A stretch of 64,000 nt of DNA, from positions 315,283 through 379,282 of the forward strand of contig JAYPEI010000001.1 in assembly GCA_038125665.1 (NCBI GenBank), given 5' to 3'. Shown here piece by piece: positions 17,532 through 27,702 of the stretch. Numbering within the stretch: position 1 is the stretch's first letter; each line of letters opens with the position of its first letter. The stretch comes from CAILUG01 sp038125665. GTDB taxonomy: Bacteria; Pseudomonadota; Gammaproteobacteria; Pseudomonadales; Pseudohongiellaceae. A model generated the notes under the pieces. It made no database searches. It was given only the letters and a program-made list of their open reading frames with translations, and was not told the DNA's origin. The position numbers and the translations under genes were made by a program.

Positions 17532-20414
17532 ATGATGTCACTGACTGTCTTGAAGCGTCTATACAGCCTGTTGAGCCCCACCCTGTTAACCGTATGCTTA
17601 ACTCTGGTAGCTTCCTGTTCACCCCAAGATGCTCAGCGATCAACTTTACCGATAGAGGGTTATAGTTTAGTAGAGAATTACCAACCAGCTCCCAATGGAA
17701 CTGGCATCGCCTATGAAAAATATGTGCTAGATAATGGTCTAACTGTCTTAATCCATGAGGACAATAGCGACCCACTTATTCATGTTGATGTCACTTACCA
17801 CGTAGGTTCAGCCCGAGAAGAGCCTCAACGTTCAGGTTTTGCTCATTTCTTTGAACATATGATGTTTCAAGGCTCAGAGCATGTTGGTGATGACCAACAC
17901 TTCAAGATCGTCTCCGAAGCAGGGGGCACTATGAATGGATCTACCAATAACGATCGTACCAATTACTTTGAAACTGTACCAAGCAATCAGTTGGAAACTA
18001 TGCTATGGCTGGAAAGTGATAGGATGGGTTTCCTATTAAACTCCGTCACTCAAGAAAAATTTGAAGTTCAACGTGGCACAGTCAAAAATGAACGCGGACA
18101 AAATGTTGAAAATCAACCTTATGGTAAATTCAATGAAGTCATGCATGCCGCATTATATCCACCTGAACATCCCTATTCCTGGCCGGTTATCGGTTATCCT
18201 GAAGATCTAGATGCCGCTACTCTTGAAGATTTAAAAGCTTTCTTTCTTCGCTGGTATGGTCCTAATAACGCTACTTTAAGCATTGGAGGAAATGTCAAAT
18301 CAGAAGAAGCAATACAATTAGCCTTGAAGTACTTTGGAGATATTCCTAAGGGCCCTGAGGTTGAACCGGCCACTTACTCCAGCCCAGTCATGGAGGCAGA
18401 CCGGTATGTGTCCTATGAAGATGGGAACATCCGCTTTCCTGCCCTTATCATGACATGGCCAACTGTACCCTTGAGCCATCCCGATCAAACTGCCCTTGAT
18501 GCTTTAGTTAGTATTCTTGGTGAAGGACGAAAATCAACTCTCTATAAAAATTTCGTTTTAACCCAACGCGCTATTCAGTCCTCAGGTTTCAATAATGCGA
18601 TGGAACTTGGTGGGACTTTCTCATTATTTGTCCTGCCATTCCCTGGTGTTTCATTGACTGAATTTGAGAAAGATATGCGCCAACTATTAGACAATTTTTC
18701 ACTAGAGGACATTAGTGAAGAGGATTTACAAATCTTCAAGGCAACTAGTGAAGCAGGCTTACTTAATTCCTTAGCATCAGTTCGTGGAAAAGTAAGCCGT
18801 TTGGCATTTTATGAGACATTCCTCGACGATCCTGCCCACCTGGATGAAGAACTAAATGCTCTTCAGAGTTTGTCCAGAGAGGACATTCTTCGTGTATTCC
18901 AGACATACATTAAAGGCAAACCTGCAGTTATTCAAAGTGTTGTCTCTCCTGCTAATCCTGAAGCAAGAACTCAACCTGATAACTTTACTATTCCCACACG
19001 CCTTTCGCGCAATACCTCACTTGACGAGGGTCTTGAACTAAGGGAAACCGTTTCATCATTCAACCGATCAGAAAAACCAATCGCCGGCCCGTCAGCACTA
19101 GTAATTATGCCAAGCTACAAAGAGCAAGATCTTCCGGGCAACATTCGTATGATTAGCACCAGCGACTCAGAAGTTCCTCTAATTAATTTACAATTAGTAT
19201 TTCAAGGTGGGCGCCTAGGGCAAAGCCCGGAACAATACGGACTAGCTGCCCTCGCGGGTGCGATGATGAATGAAGGAACAACAAACTACAGTGCTGAAGA
19301 GTTCGAGAAGGAGCTTGATAAACTGGGTTCTTCTGTAAGTGTTACTGCTGGTGGCGAAACCTTTGTAGTAAGCATGCAAACTCTAGAACGTAATTTAGAA
19401 GCAACAATGGCACTTCTTGAGGAACGTTTGCTGCGAACCACCTTTGAAGAGCCCGACCTAGAACGTCTGCGCCAACAACAAATTGAAAGTTTACAGGCGG
19501 ATATGCAACAACCCAACGCGATAGCCAGCACTACTTGGCAAAAAATTCTCTATGGACAAAATCATGTATTGGCCACCCCTTTTGCAGGTACCGTTGAACT
19601 TGTAGAGGGGTATGAACTAGATGAAGTTAAATCCTTTGCTAGAGCAAGTTTACACCGAGAAAACTTGCGTGTTGTATTAGTCGGCGCTATCGAACCAGAT
19701 ATCATCGCAAAGAAATTAGAGTTTTTACAGCAACTCCCTGAGACTGGAACTCAGTGGCAATCACAACCTGCTCCCCCGCAAGTCCCCGGTGGCAATCTAT
19801 ATTTCGTCAATAAGTCTGGAGCAGCTCAGTCAGAAATTCGTATTGGCTATCTAACTAATTTGACTTACGACCCACTCGGCGAATATTTCGAACGCTCGTT
19901 AATGAACTATGTACTGGGCGGCGCCTTCAATAGCAGAATCAATATGAATCTGCGAGAAGATAAAGCCTATACATATGGAGCACGATCTGGTTTCTCAGGT
20001 TCTGAACTTACAGGACCATTCACAGCCTCTGCTTCGGTTTTGAGAGAAGCAACAGCAGATTCTATCCAACAGTTCGTAAATGAGATCCAATCCTACCGTG
20101 ATAATGGTATTACTGATGAAGAACTTCAATTTACAAAGAATGCTATTGGACAAAGTGAAGCACTAGACTACGAAACGCCTGGACAGAAAGCAGGTCTACT
20201 GAGTCAAATAATTACTTACGGTCTACCTCGAAATTTTGTAGAACAACAACAAACTTTAATAAATGGGCTTACTAAAGAAAGGGTTGATACATTAGCTAAA
20301 CAACACCTACCTTTGGAAGATATGATTATTCTTGTGGTTGGTGACAAAGAGAGCGTGTATGCTAGCCTTGAACCCCTTGGTTATCCAATCGAAGAGTTGA
20401 GCAACCAACAATAA
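17532..20414 (+). CDS. M16-family zinc metallopeptidase, predicted lipoprotein
   Basis: 960-aa two-module M16 peptidase (insulinase/pitrilysin clan). The N-terminus is a signal peptide with lipobox LVAS-C (Cys29), so it should be a periplasmic or outer-membrane lipoprotein. The inverted zinc motif HFFEH occupies H105-H109, and downstream acidic residues in NQLETMLWLESDRM can supply the distal ligand. The second half (from about residue 530) is the non-catalytic repeat containing NYVLGGAFNSRINMNLREDKAYTYGARSGF. A good AGA-rich ribosome site precedes ATG 17532. The likely role is degradation of periplasmic peptides or TonB-receptor plugs. Substrate unknown. Confidence 0.93.
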   Translation: MMSLTVLKRLYSLLSPTLLTVCLTLVASCSPQDAQRSTLPIEGYSLVENYQPAPNGTGIAYEKYVLDNGLTVLIHEDNSDPLIHVDVTYHVGSAREEPQRSGFAHFFEHMMFQGSEHVGDDQHFKIVSEAGGTMNGSTNNDRTNYFETVPSNQLETMLWLESDRMGFLLNSVTQEKFEVQRGTVKNERGQNVENQPYGKFNEVMHAALYPPEHPYSWPVIGYPEDLDAATLEDLKAFFLRWYGPNNATLSIGGNVKSEEAIQLALKYFGDIPKGPEVEPATYSSPVMEADRYVSYEDGNIRFPALIMTWPTVPLSHPDQTALDALVSILGEGRKSTLYKNFVLTQRAIQSSGFNNAMELGGTFSLFVLPFPGVSLTEFEKDMRQLLDNFSLEDISEEDLQIFKATSEAGLLNSLASVRGKVSRLAFYETFLDDPAHLDEELNALQSLSREDILRVFQTYIKGKPAVIQSVVSPANPEARTQPDNFTIPTRLSRNTSLDEGLELRETVSSFNRSEKPIAGPSALVIMPSYKEQDLPGNIRMISTSDSEVPLINLQLVFQGGRLGQSPEQYGLAALAGAMMNEGTTNYSAEEFEKELDKLGSSVSVTAGGETFVVSMQTLERNLEATMALLEERLLRTTFEEPDLERLRQQQIESLQADMQQPNAIASTTWQKILYGQNHVLATPFAGTVELVEGYELDEVKSFARASLHRENLRVVLVGAIEPDIIAKKLEFLQQLPETGTQWQSQPAPPQVPGGNLYFVNKSGAAQSEIRIGYLTNLTYDPLGEYFERSLMNYVLGGAFNSRINMNLREDKAYTYGARSGFSGSELTGPFTASASVLREATADSIQQFVNEIQSYRDNGITDEELQFTKNAIGQSEALDYETPGQKAGLLSQIITYGLPRNFVEQQQTLINGLTKERVDTLAKQHLPLEDMIILVVGDKESVYASLEPLGYPIEELSNQQ

Positions 20415-20483
20415 AAAAACTCCCCAAGCCTTAAAAATAATATCAGCAAACACTTAGTCAATTTATCTAAGAGAGGAATAATC

Positions 20484-21635
20484 ATGGCATCACCAAGAAG
20501 TACCGACCACTTTCTGACTAGCCATGTCGGCTCATTGCCAAGAGAGAAAGATCTCATGCAAATGATGTGGGCGAAAGAAGATGGAGTGCCCGTAGATGAA
20601 GATAAATTGGCATCAAGAGTAGCAAAGGCTGTCGAAGAGATAGTAAAGAAACAAAACGAGGCTGGCATATCCATTGTTAATGATGGTGAAATGTCAAAAC
20701 CCTCTTATGCCACTTACATTAAGGATCGTCTAAATGGTTTTGGCGGCACTGAAATGCGTTATGTTTTCGATGATTTGGTAGATTTTCCAATGCTAGCTCA
20801 ACGTATCGGAGAAGATCCATCTCGTGTGCACCGACATGCACCAGGATGCCAGGCACCGATCACTATTAAACAAACAGATGACGTCTATACCGATATAAAA
20901 AATATGCAAGCGGCTACTGGAGGAGATATGTCACATGTCTTTTTTAGTTCCGCTTCGCCTGGTGTAAGCTCTGTTTTTTTCAAAAATGAGTATTATCCAA
21001 CACATGAAGAATATGTATTTGCCATAGCTGATGCCATGCGAGTGGAATACGAGGCAATCGCTGCAAGTGGTGCCACACTACAAATAGACTGTCCAGACCT
21101 TGCTATGGGGAGACACTTGAATTCTGAAGGGGTTTCATTGGCAGATTTTAGGCGTCAAGCTGAGATCCATATCGAGGCACTTAATCATGCTGTAGCTAAC
21201 ATTCCAGCAGATCAACTAAGAATGCACTTGTGTTGGGGAAATTATGGTGGACCTCACCACTGTGATGTCCCATTGGCTGATATCATTGACCTGGTAATGA
21301 AAGCCCGGCCAAATACTATTTTATTTGAGGGGGCAAACCCACGTCATGCTCACGAATATCAATTGTTTGAAACTTTCCAATTACCCCAAGATAAAGTCCT
21401 GTGCCCGGGAGTTATCGAGGTCCAAAGCAACTATGTCGAACACCCAATGCTAATTGCGCAACGTATTAAGCGTTATGCTGACCTAGTCGGTCCAGAGCGT
21501 GTGATGGCCGCCACTGACTGTGGTTTTTCTATTCATGTAGGTCAGGCATCAATTGATCCAAAAGTTGCTTGGATGAAACTCAAAGCCCTGGCAGATGGTG
21601 CTGCTATCGCCTCAAAATGGTTTTTTGGTAGGTGA
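20484..21635 (+). CDS. MetE-like zinc methyltransferase (cobalamin-independent methionine synthase family, C-terminal type)
   Basis: 383-aa protein equivalent only to the catalytic C-terminal half of MetE. Zinc ligands are visible as His238-x-Cys240 (MHLCWGN) and Cys336 (MAATDCGFS), with Glu272 probably completing the set. The N-terminus carries SHVGSLPR and NDGEMSK. Such stand-alone proteins include archaeal-type methionine synthases and epoxyalkane:coenzyme M transferases, so the thiol substrate and methyl donor cannot be named. It begins 70 bp after the M16 gene and ends 10 bp before the quinoprotein dehydrogenase, suggesting a transcriptional link with the latter. Confidence 0.88.
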   Translation: MASPRSTDHFLTSHVGSLPREKDLMQMMWAKEDGVPVDEDKLASRVAKAVEEIVKKQNEAGISIVNDGEMSKPSYATYIKDRLNGFGGTEMRYVFDDLVDFPMLAQRIGEDPSRVHRHAPGCQAPITIKQTDDVYTDIKNMQAATGGDMSHVFFSSASPGVSSVFFKNEYYPTHEEYVFAIADAMRVEYEAIAASGATLQIDCPDLAMGRHLNSEGVSLADFRRQAEIHIEALNHAVANIPADQLRMHLCWGNYGGPHHCDVPLADIIDLVMKARPNTILFEGANPRHAHEYQLFETFQLPQDKVLCPGVIEVQSNYVEHPMLIAQRIKRYADLVGPERVMAATDCGFSIHVGQASIDPKVAWMKLKALADGAAIASKWFFGR

Positions 21636-21645
21636 AAAAAATAAG

Positions 21646-23823
21646 ATGATCGTAATCAAGTTTATAAGAAACATCACATCCTCTCTAATGCCATTGGCAT
21701 TCTCTATATTGCTGGTAATAATTAGCAGTGTTTCCTGGGCACAGCACGGTAATGTTACTCATGAAAGAATGTTAACTGCCCAAGAGGATGGCCGTAACTG
21801 GCTGGGTTGGGGACAAGGTTATCAGGAGCAAAGGTTCAGCTCCCTCTCGCAAATTAACGACAAGAATGTCAACAAACTCGGACTAGCTTGGCACTTCGAT
21901 TTAGATACTTTTCGAGGTGTTGAGGGAACACCGGTGGTTGTCGATGGTGTGCTTTACACCTCAAGTGCATGGAACCTAACCTACGCTTTTAACGCACAAA
22001 CTGGTGAACTACTCTGGCGATATGATCCTGAAGTGCCCCGCGCTTGGGGACGCTATGCCTGTTGTGATGCCGTAAGTCGTGGGCTTGCAGTATGGGAAGG
22101 TAAAGTCATTATTGGCACTCTTGATGGACGTCTTATTGCTCTTAATGCAGCAACTGGTAAACCAATTTGGTCCACTCAAACGTTTGATAAAAGCTGGCCA
22201 TATACCATTACAGGAGCACCTCGTGTTTTCGACGGAAAGGTCCTTATTGGTAACGGTGGCGCAGATATGGGAGTGCGCGGTTTTGTCGCGGCTTTCGATG
22301 TCAATAATGGTGAGGAACTGTGGCGTTTCTGGACTGTACCGGGCAACCCTGAATTAGGTTTTGAAAATGAAGCAATGCGTGAAGCAGCTGAAACTTGGGC
22401 AGGTAGTTGGTGGGAACTCGGTGGTGGGGGTACTGTTTGGGACTCCATTGTTTACGACCCTGAGTTAAACTTGATTTATATTGGAACAGGTAACGGTTCA
22501 CCATTATCACACCTGCATCGTAGTGGAGGTGTTGGCGATAATCTTTTCCTCGCTTCCATAGTCGCCCTCAATGCCGAGACTGGAGAATATGTCTGGCATT
22601 ACCAACAGGTCCCTGGTGAGAAATGGGACTTCACAGCAACTCAACCAATGATGCTTGCAGATCTGACAATAAATGGTGTCTTGCGCCAAGTACTCATGCA
22701 AGCCCCAAAAAATGGTTTTTTCTATATCCTAGATAGGAAGACTGGGGAGTTACTGTCTGCACGTGAGTTCGTCCCAAACTACTGGGCATCGCACATAGAT
22801 ATGCTAACAGGGCGGCCAGTGTTATTCCCAGAGGCTGATTTCGGCACAGAGTCTGTTCTTATTTCTCCTGCTGCCGGGGGTGGACATAACTGGGAACCCA
22901 TGTCTTTTTCCCCTATCACAGGCCTTGTCTACTTCACCGTTCAAGAAGACTGGATTCCCTACTCTGTTGCAGGTCCCGACTGGGAACCTAAACCCTTTCG
23001 ATCAAATGCAGGTTGGGGCTTCGAAACAGATCCAGCTAAACGACAAGTAATGAATGAGGCAATCTCTACTCGTCGCAAAGCTTGGTTGACTGCTTGGGAT
23101 CCTGTGCGCCAACAAGAAATCTGGCGAGTAATGCATTCAAACATAGGCAGTGGAGGCACCTTAGCAACTGCAGGAAACCTTGTGGCACAAGGATCTGTTG
23201 ATGGAGATTTTGTTATTTATGCTGCCGATAGTGGTGAGGAGCTTTGGCGCTACTCTATCCAAAATATAGCCCTTGCTGGTCCAGTATCCTACTCCATAGA
23301 AGGGGAACAATATATCGCTGTCAATGCTGGTTGGGGTGGAGGAAGGGCCATTGTTGGTCGAGGTACTGGTTTTAATCCCCAAGTCTCTCCGGCTCGTTTG
23401 TTGGTTTTCAAACTAGGGGGGAATGATAAGCTCCCACCTCTAGAAAAAGTCTCTACTCTCCCTCCAACGCCCCCACCACTACGTGGTAGTGAGACACAAG
23501 TCAGTCATGGTGCTGAGTTGTATGTCCAGACCTGTCAGCAGTGCCATGGTTTAAATGCTATAGGCGGACTGAAAGATCTACGCCTGATGAGTGCAGACAC
23601 ACATAGCCAGTTCTTACAAATAGTTTTAGAAGGAACTCGTACCGAAAAAGGAATGGGTAATTTTTCAGATATCCTGTCAGTAGCAGACGCTGAAGATATT
23701 CACCACTATCTTATATCAAGAGCTAATGAAGATTGGGGTTACTCAACACAGCAAGGCGTTGAGGCAGGAGCCGTTCAAGATGCACGGACTAATACTATCT
23801 CTACCACAGTAGAAGACGAGTAG
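21646..23823 (+). CDS. PQQ-dependent quinohaemoprotein alcohol dehydrogenase (type II-like)
   Basis: Periplasmic eight-bladed PQQ propeller fused to a C-terminal cytochrome c domain, 725 aa from ATG 21646. The frame extends 17 codons upstream, but that part overlaps the previous gene and precedes the signal peptide (cut after VSWA). The adjacent cysteine pair is C139-C140 (RYACCD), the likely catalytic base is Asp328 (KWDFTATQ), and the haem site is CQQCH at 630-634 with a later GMGNF methionine. Position 330, two after the Asp, is Thr rather than Asp, so this is predicted to be a Ca2+-type rather than lanthanide-type enzyme. It oxidises alcohols, passing electrons to the respiratory chain. 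Confidence 0.93.
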   Translation: MIVIKFIRNITSSLMPLAFSILLVIISSVSWAQHGNVTHERMLTAQEDGRNWLGWGQGYQEQRFSSLSQINDKNVNKLGLAWHFDLDTFRGVEGTPVVVDGVLYTSSAWNLTYAFNAQTGELLWRYDPEVPRAWGRYACCDAVSRGLAVWEGKVIIGTLDGRLIALNAATGKPIWSTQTFDKSWPYTITGAPRVFDGKVLIGNGGADMGVRGFVAAFDVNNGEELWRFWTVPGNPELGFENEAMREAAETWAGSWWELGGGGTVWDSIVYDPELNLIYIGTGNGSPLSHLHRSGGVGDNLFLASIVALNAETGEYVWHYQQVPGEKWDFTATQPMMLADLTINGVLRQVLMQAPKNGFFYILDRKTGELLSAREFVPNYWASHIDMLTGRPVLFPEADFGTESVLISPAAGGGHNWEPMSFSPITGLVYFTVQEDWIPYSVAGPDWEPKPFRSNAGWGFETDPAKRQVMNEAISTRRKAWLTAWDPVRQQEIWRVMHSNIGSGGTLATAGNLVAQGSVDGDFVIYAADSGEELWRYSIQNIALAGPVSYSIEGEQYIAVNAGWGGGRAIVGRGTGFNPQVSPARLLVFKLGGNDKLPPLEKVSTLPPTPPPLRGSETQVSHGAELYVQTCQQCHGLNAIGGLKDLRLMSADTHSQFLQIVLEGTRTEKGMGNFSDILSVADAEDIHHYLISRANEDWGYSTQQGVEAGAVQDARTNTISTTVEDE

Positions 23824-23834
23824 GAGAAGGCAGT

Positions 23835-24398
23835 ATTTCACCTATCTTCTTGGTGACCACTGGACCAGAATCAAGTGGAAAAACTACACTTGCTGTAGAT
23901 CTCAGCAAAGAACTAAATTTACCATTAGTCGTTGAACAGTCTCGTTCATACCTCAATGCCTGCTACGCAAAAGATCCCTCTTTTCATTACTCAGAGAGGG
24001 ATCTACTCCACATTGCTAAGGCTCAGCTTGCCGCAGAAAAAGATGCAGTTATTGAAGCAAGAAATAGAAAACCTGACGAAATACCTTTGATAGTCTGCGA
24101 TACTGATCTCTTGGTAATTTTTATTTGGAGTAAGGTCCGCTTTGGTCATTGTAAGAAAAAACTATTCAACTTAGTGGCGAAAAGTTTTGAAGAATCAAGA
24201 CGCCACTATCTTGTTTGTGCCCCAGAGATGCCCTGGGAGCCGGATCCTCTACGAGAGAGCCCCACAGAGAGAGAATCTCTATACAGACTCTACCTTGAAG
24301 CCTTACAAACTTTTTATTTGCCCTATACTTCAATAAAAGGTAATAAAAACAGTAGATTAGAAAAAACCCTGTTGCTTTTGTCGTCGTGGCAATCTTGA
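23835..24398 (+). CDS. NadR-like P-loop nucleotide kinase (candidate AUU start)
   Basis: AAA_28/NadR-type P-loop protein of about 187 aa, with the Walker A motif GPESSGKTTLA, EQSRSYL and CDTDLLVIFIWSKVRFG matching the ribosylnicotinamide-kinase domain of NadR. A Nudix or DNA-binding NadR domain is absent. The nearest standard start is TTG 23850 or GTG 23853, but both cut the first beta strand and sit too far from the ribosome site. ATT 23835 gives ISPIFLVTTGPESSGK and lies 8 bases after AGGAG, which overlaps the previous stop codon. I therefore place the start at 23835. The predicted activity is nicotinamide riboside phosphorylation, which is only inferred. Confidence 0.82.
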   Translation: MSPIFLVTTGPESSGKTTLAVDLSKELNLPLVVEQSRSYLNACYAKDPSFHYSERDLLHIAKAQLAAEKDAVIEARNRKPDEIPLIVCDTDLLVIFIWSKVRFGHCKKKLFNLVAKSFEESRRHYLVCAPEMPWEPDPLRESPTERESLYRLYLEALQTFYLPYTSIKGNKNSRLEKTLLLLSSWQS

Positions 24399-24531
24399 TG
24401 TCTGAAAAATGACTTAAAAGTCACAGAAAAAACTATCACAAATCTCTGAAAAACAATAACTTATTTAAGAATTAAGAGTATATTTTTTACATATTTCATG
24501 CTAAGTTCCTCCGGTCATTTCGACACTAATC

Positions 24532-27500
24532 ATGAATACATTTGAAAAAATCAAAATTAATGGGGAAGTCTATATGCAAGACTCTTTGATAAAATTGCGC
24601 AAGAAACATCTCGGTGTGGTTATCTCAGCCACAACTGCGATTATGGCTGGTGCACTACCTTATTCTGCATCTGCTCAAGAGGAGCAGCTTGAGGAAGTCA
24701 CAGTTACTGGTTCGCGTATCGTTAGACGCGACCTGAGTGCTCCCAGCCCTATCGTAACTGTAGAGGCTGACTCCTTTGAGAATTCATCAACTGGTTCTGT
24801 GGAGTCTGTGCTGAACCAACTTCCACAGTTTGTCCCATCACAAACACAGTTCAGCTCAGGTATCCAGAACGGTGCCGTAAGCTCACCAGGTGCGGCGACA
24901 CTTAACTTACGCGGACTTGGTACTAACCGTAACCTCGTGTTGGTTGACGGTAAGCGTGCACAGCCAGTGAACGCTGCACTTGTTGTTGACGTGAACACGA
25001 TACCTGCCTCAGCAATCGCTAACGTCGAGGTCATCACCGGTGGTGCTTCAGCGGTTTATGGTCCAGACGCCATGGCAGGTGTTGTTAACTTTATCCTGAA
25101 GAAAGATTTCGAGGGACTCGAAATAGACTTCCAAACTGGAAGAACCATGCAGGATGATGCTGATGAGAATCGCTTCAGCATGCTCTTCGGTGCCAACACT
25201 GCTGACGGTCGCGGTAACGTGATGGTTGGTTTAGATTGGTTCAAGCGTGGTGAAGCTCTACAAGCAAACCGCGACTTCTATATCAACGGCTGGTCTGATC
25301 CCAATAATGGTAGCTCAGGCTTCATGCAGCCACGCTCTTACTTCCCTGCTCCTGGTAGAAAGCCTACTCAAGAAGCTCTTGATGCCATCTTCCCAGGACT
25401 ACCAGCTGGATCTGTTTCCAACAGTACAGAGATTCGTTTTAACAACAATGGCACCCCCTTTATTGACAAGGGTGCATATGGCTACCTAGGTCCATTGAAC
25501 TGCTTCAACATCGACGAGTGTGGTGCCTTTGCCGGTATCACCCGCAAAGCCAACGGAGACCTTCAGCAATTCACAGTGACAAGCTTCCTTTCCACTCCGA
25601 TGGAGCGTCATTCATTATTTGCTAGAGCTAATTACGAGATCTCTGACAACTTGAACGTCTTTGCTCAGGCTAACTATAACCGTGTAGATGTCACGCAGCG
25701 TGGTGGTATTCCGCCAGCAATCACAATCTGGCAGGCACCAGACGTTCCACGTGATGGACGGGCCCTGCCTGCCGCCTTGAATACTCTACTAGACTCACGC
25801 CCTGATCCTAATGCTCCTTGGGCTCTGTTCCAGGTACTGGACTATAACGGACCCATCGAGCCAGTGAATAAAAACGATGTGTGGCAGTTCATGGTAGGCA
25901 TTGAAGGTGAACTATTCGACGGCGATTGGACATGGGAAGCCTATGCATCGAAGGGTGACACTCAAATCAACGCAGAAAACTTCGCGATGCCATCACTGCA
26001 GCGTTATCAGAACCTGGTGTATGGGGCAAACTTTGGTAAGGGTACTGTGAATGGTCCCTACGGTACCAGCGGCTACGCACTGAAATGTACAACAGGTCTT
26101 CCTGTCTTCTCTGATTTTACGCCTTCAGACAACTGCCTGGAAAGCATAGACACTCGGATGATTAACCGCACACACCTTACCCAAGAAATTGTCGAGGCAA
26201 ACATCCAGGGTGGACTATTCAGTCTACCTGCAGGTCAAATCCGTTTCGCTGCAGGTGCATCGTACCGTGCAAATGGTTTTGAGTACATGCCAGGCAACCC
26301 AGGATATCTTCTTGGTGACACACCCATCGGCTTGTTCGCCTCAGCTAGAACTGGTGGCGATATCAGCGTTCACGAGCTTTACGCCGAGATGTTAGTCCCA
26401 GTAATTGATTCAACTTCATTACCGATGCTACAGAAGTTGGATCTTGAACTAGGCTATCGTTACTCTGACTTTAGTACTGCCGGTGGAACCGATACCTACA
26501 AGGCGATGTTCACGCTCACTTCAACAGAGTGGTTGTCTCTTCGGGGCGGTTACCAACGTGCTACTCGCGCACCTAACGTAGCAGAGCTGTTCACTGCGCC
26601 AACGCAGAGCGTTGTGTTTATACCCAAGCAGGATCCATGCTCTGTAACAACTCTTTACGCTGGTGGTAACGTTCCCGGTAACCCAAATCGTGCCAAGGTG
26701 ATCGACCTCTGTCGTGCGATCATTGGTAACAATACTTCGGGCTTCGATACACAGACATACTCCATCACTGGAATCGCAGGTCCTGAAGGTTTCCACCGCC
26801 AGAACCCTCCTTTCTTCCCACTGGAGCTAGCTCTGCAGGCAGGAAACCCCAACGTTGCTCCTGAGGTTGGTGAGACCTATACCTTTGGTTTCGTACTAAG
26901 CGAACCAATGGGTATCGAAAACCTTAACATTACTGCAGACTACTATGACATTGAGATCACCGATGCAATTTCTCCGCTCTTGGTATCCACTGTGTATGAG
27001 CACTGCTTTAATTTGGAAGGTAATAACGACAATCCAAACTATGAGTTGAGCAACTCTTGGTGTCAGATGATCCGCCGCAACCCAATCACTGGTGACCGTG
27101 AGGAAGTGGATACTCCTTTCTATAACCTTGGCACATTGAAAACCACAGGTTTTGATGTTACTGCCAGCTGGGCAACCGAAGTAGGTCCTGGAGTTTTAAG
27201 TGCTTCTTCTACCATGAACTTCCTGGATAACTTTGAGTATCAAACCACTCCAGGTGGTTCAATTGTCGATGCAACTGGCACTCTTGACCAGGGCGGTATG
27301 TATGAGTTCCAAGCCCTCTCACGGTTGGGTTACTCCATTGGTGACCTAAGCCTTGGTCTCGGATGGCGTCATCTTGGTGATATTGAGTCTGTGGCATACG
27401 CTACAAACAAATCAACCACAGTACAGGGTGTTGATTCGTATGATATATTCAGTATGTCAGCTACGTACAACTTGGACAGATATACCTTCCGATTTGGTAT

Positions 27501-27639
27501 TGACAACCTGTTAGATGAAGACGCTCCACTGACTCAGAGCAACCCTGCAGGTGGCGATACTGACAGTGATGTTACCAATCCAGGTCTATACGATCTGCTT
27601 GGCCGTCGCTGGTACTTCGGTGTAAAAGCAAGCTTCTAA
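24532..27639 (+). CDS. TonB-dependent outer-membrane receptor (large, Oar/CirA-like)
   Basis: 1035-aa TonB-dependent transporter. A signal sequence (…AIMAGALPYSASAQE) is followed by the TonB-box-like LEEVTVTG. The plug domain has NLRGLGTNRNLVLVDGKR and VITGGASAVYGPDAMAGVVNFILKKDFEG, and then comes a long beta-barrel closing with a final aromatic strand (WYFGVKASF). ATG 24532 or the in-frame ATG 24574 could be the start; the second gives a more ordinary signal peptide. The ligand is unknown. Large receptors of this type in marine Gammaproteobacteria often import oligosaccharides or peptides. A strong terminator follows 22 bp after the stop. Confidence 0.93.
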   Translation: MNTFEKIKINGEVYMQDSLIKLRKKHLGVVISATTAIMAGALPYSASAQEEQLEEVTVTGSRIVRRDLSAPSPIVTVEADSFENSSTGSVESVLNQLPQFVPSQTQFSSGIQNGAVSSPGAATLNLRGLGTNRNLVLVDGKRAQPVNAALVVDVNTIPASAIANVEVITGGASAVYGPDAMAGVVNFILKKDFEGLEIDFQTGRTMQDDADENRFSMLFGANTADGRGNVMVGLDWFKRGEALQANRDFYINGWSDPNNGSSGFMQPRSYFPAPGRKPTQEALDAIFPGLPAGSVSNSTEIRFNNNGTPFIDKGAYGYLGPLNCFNIDECGAFAGITRKANGDLQQFTVTSFLSTPMERHSLFARANYEISDNLNVFAQANYNRVDVTQRGGIPPAITIWQAPDVPRDGRALPAALNTLLDSRPDPNAPWALFQVLDYNGPIEPVNKNDVWQFMVGIEGELFDGDWTWEAYASKGDTQINAENFAMPSLQRYQNLVYGANFGKGTVNGPYGTSGYALKCTTGLPVFSDFTPSDNCLESIDTRMINRTHLTQEIVEANIQGGLFSLPAGQIRFAAGASYRANGFEYMPGNPGYLLGDTPIGLFASARTGGDISVHELYAEMLVPVIDSTSLPMLQKLDLELGYRYSDFSTAGGTDTYKAMFTLTSTEWLSLRGGYQRATRAPNVAELFTAPTQSVVFIPKQDPCSVTTLYAGGNVPGNPNRAKVIDLCRAIIGNNTSGFDTQTYSITGIAGPEGFHRQNPPFFPLELALQAGNPNVAPEVGETYTFGFVLSEPMGIENLNITADYYDIEITDAISPLLVSTVYEHCFNLEGNNDNPNYELSNSWCQMIRRNPITGDREEVDTPFYNLGTLKTTGFDVTASWATEVGPGVLSASSTMNFLDNFEYQTTPGGSIVDATGTLDQGGMYEFQALSRLGYSIGDLSLGLGWRHLGDIESVAYATNKSTTVQGVDSYDIFSMSATYNLDRYTFRFGIDNLLDEDAPLTQSNPAGGDTDSDVTNPGLYDLLGRRWYFGVKASF

Positions 27640-27661
27640 GTTAAGCTCAACCAAACCAGAA

Positions 27662-27690
27662 AACGGCACCCTAGGGTGCCGTTTTTTTTG
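27662..27690 (+). terminator. Rho-independent terminator after the TonB receptor
   Basis: Inverted repeat AACGGCACCCTAGGGTGCCGTT followed by a T run, beginning 22 bp past the receptor stop. It lies just before the 3' end of the convergent lipoprotein gene. Confidence 0.93.
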
Positions 27691-27702
27691 GGTAAAAGTT
27701 TT

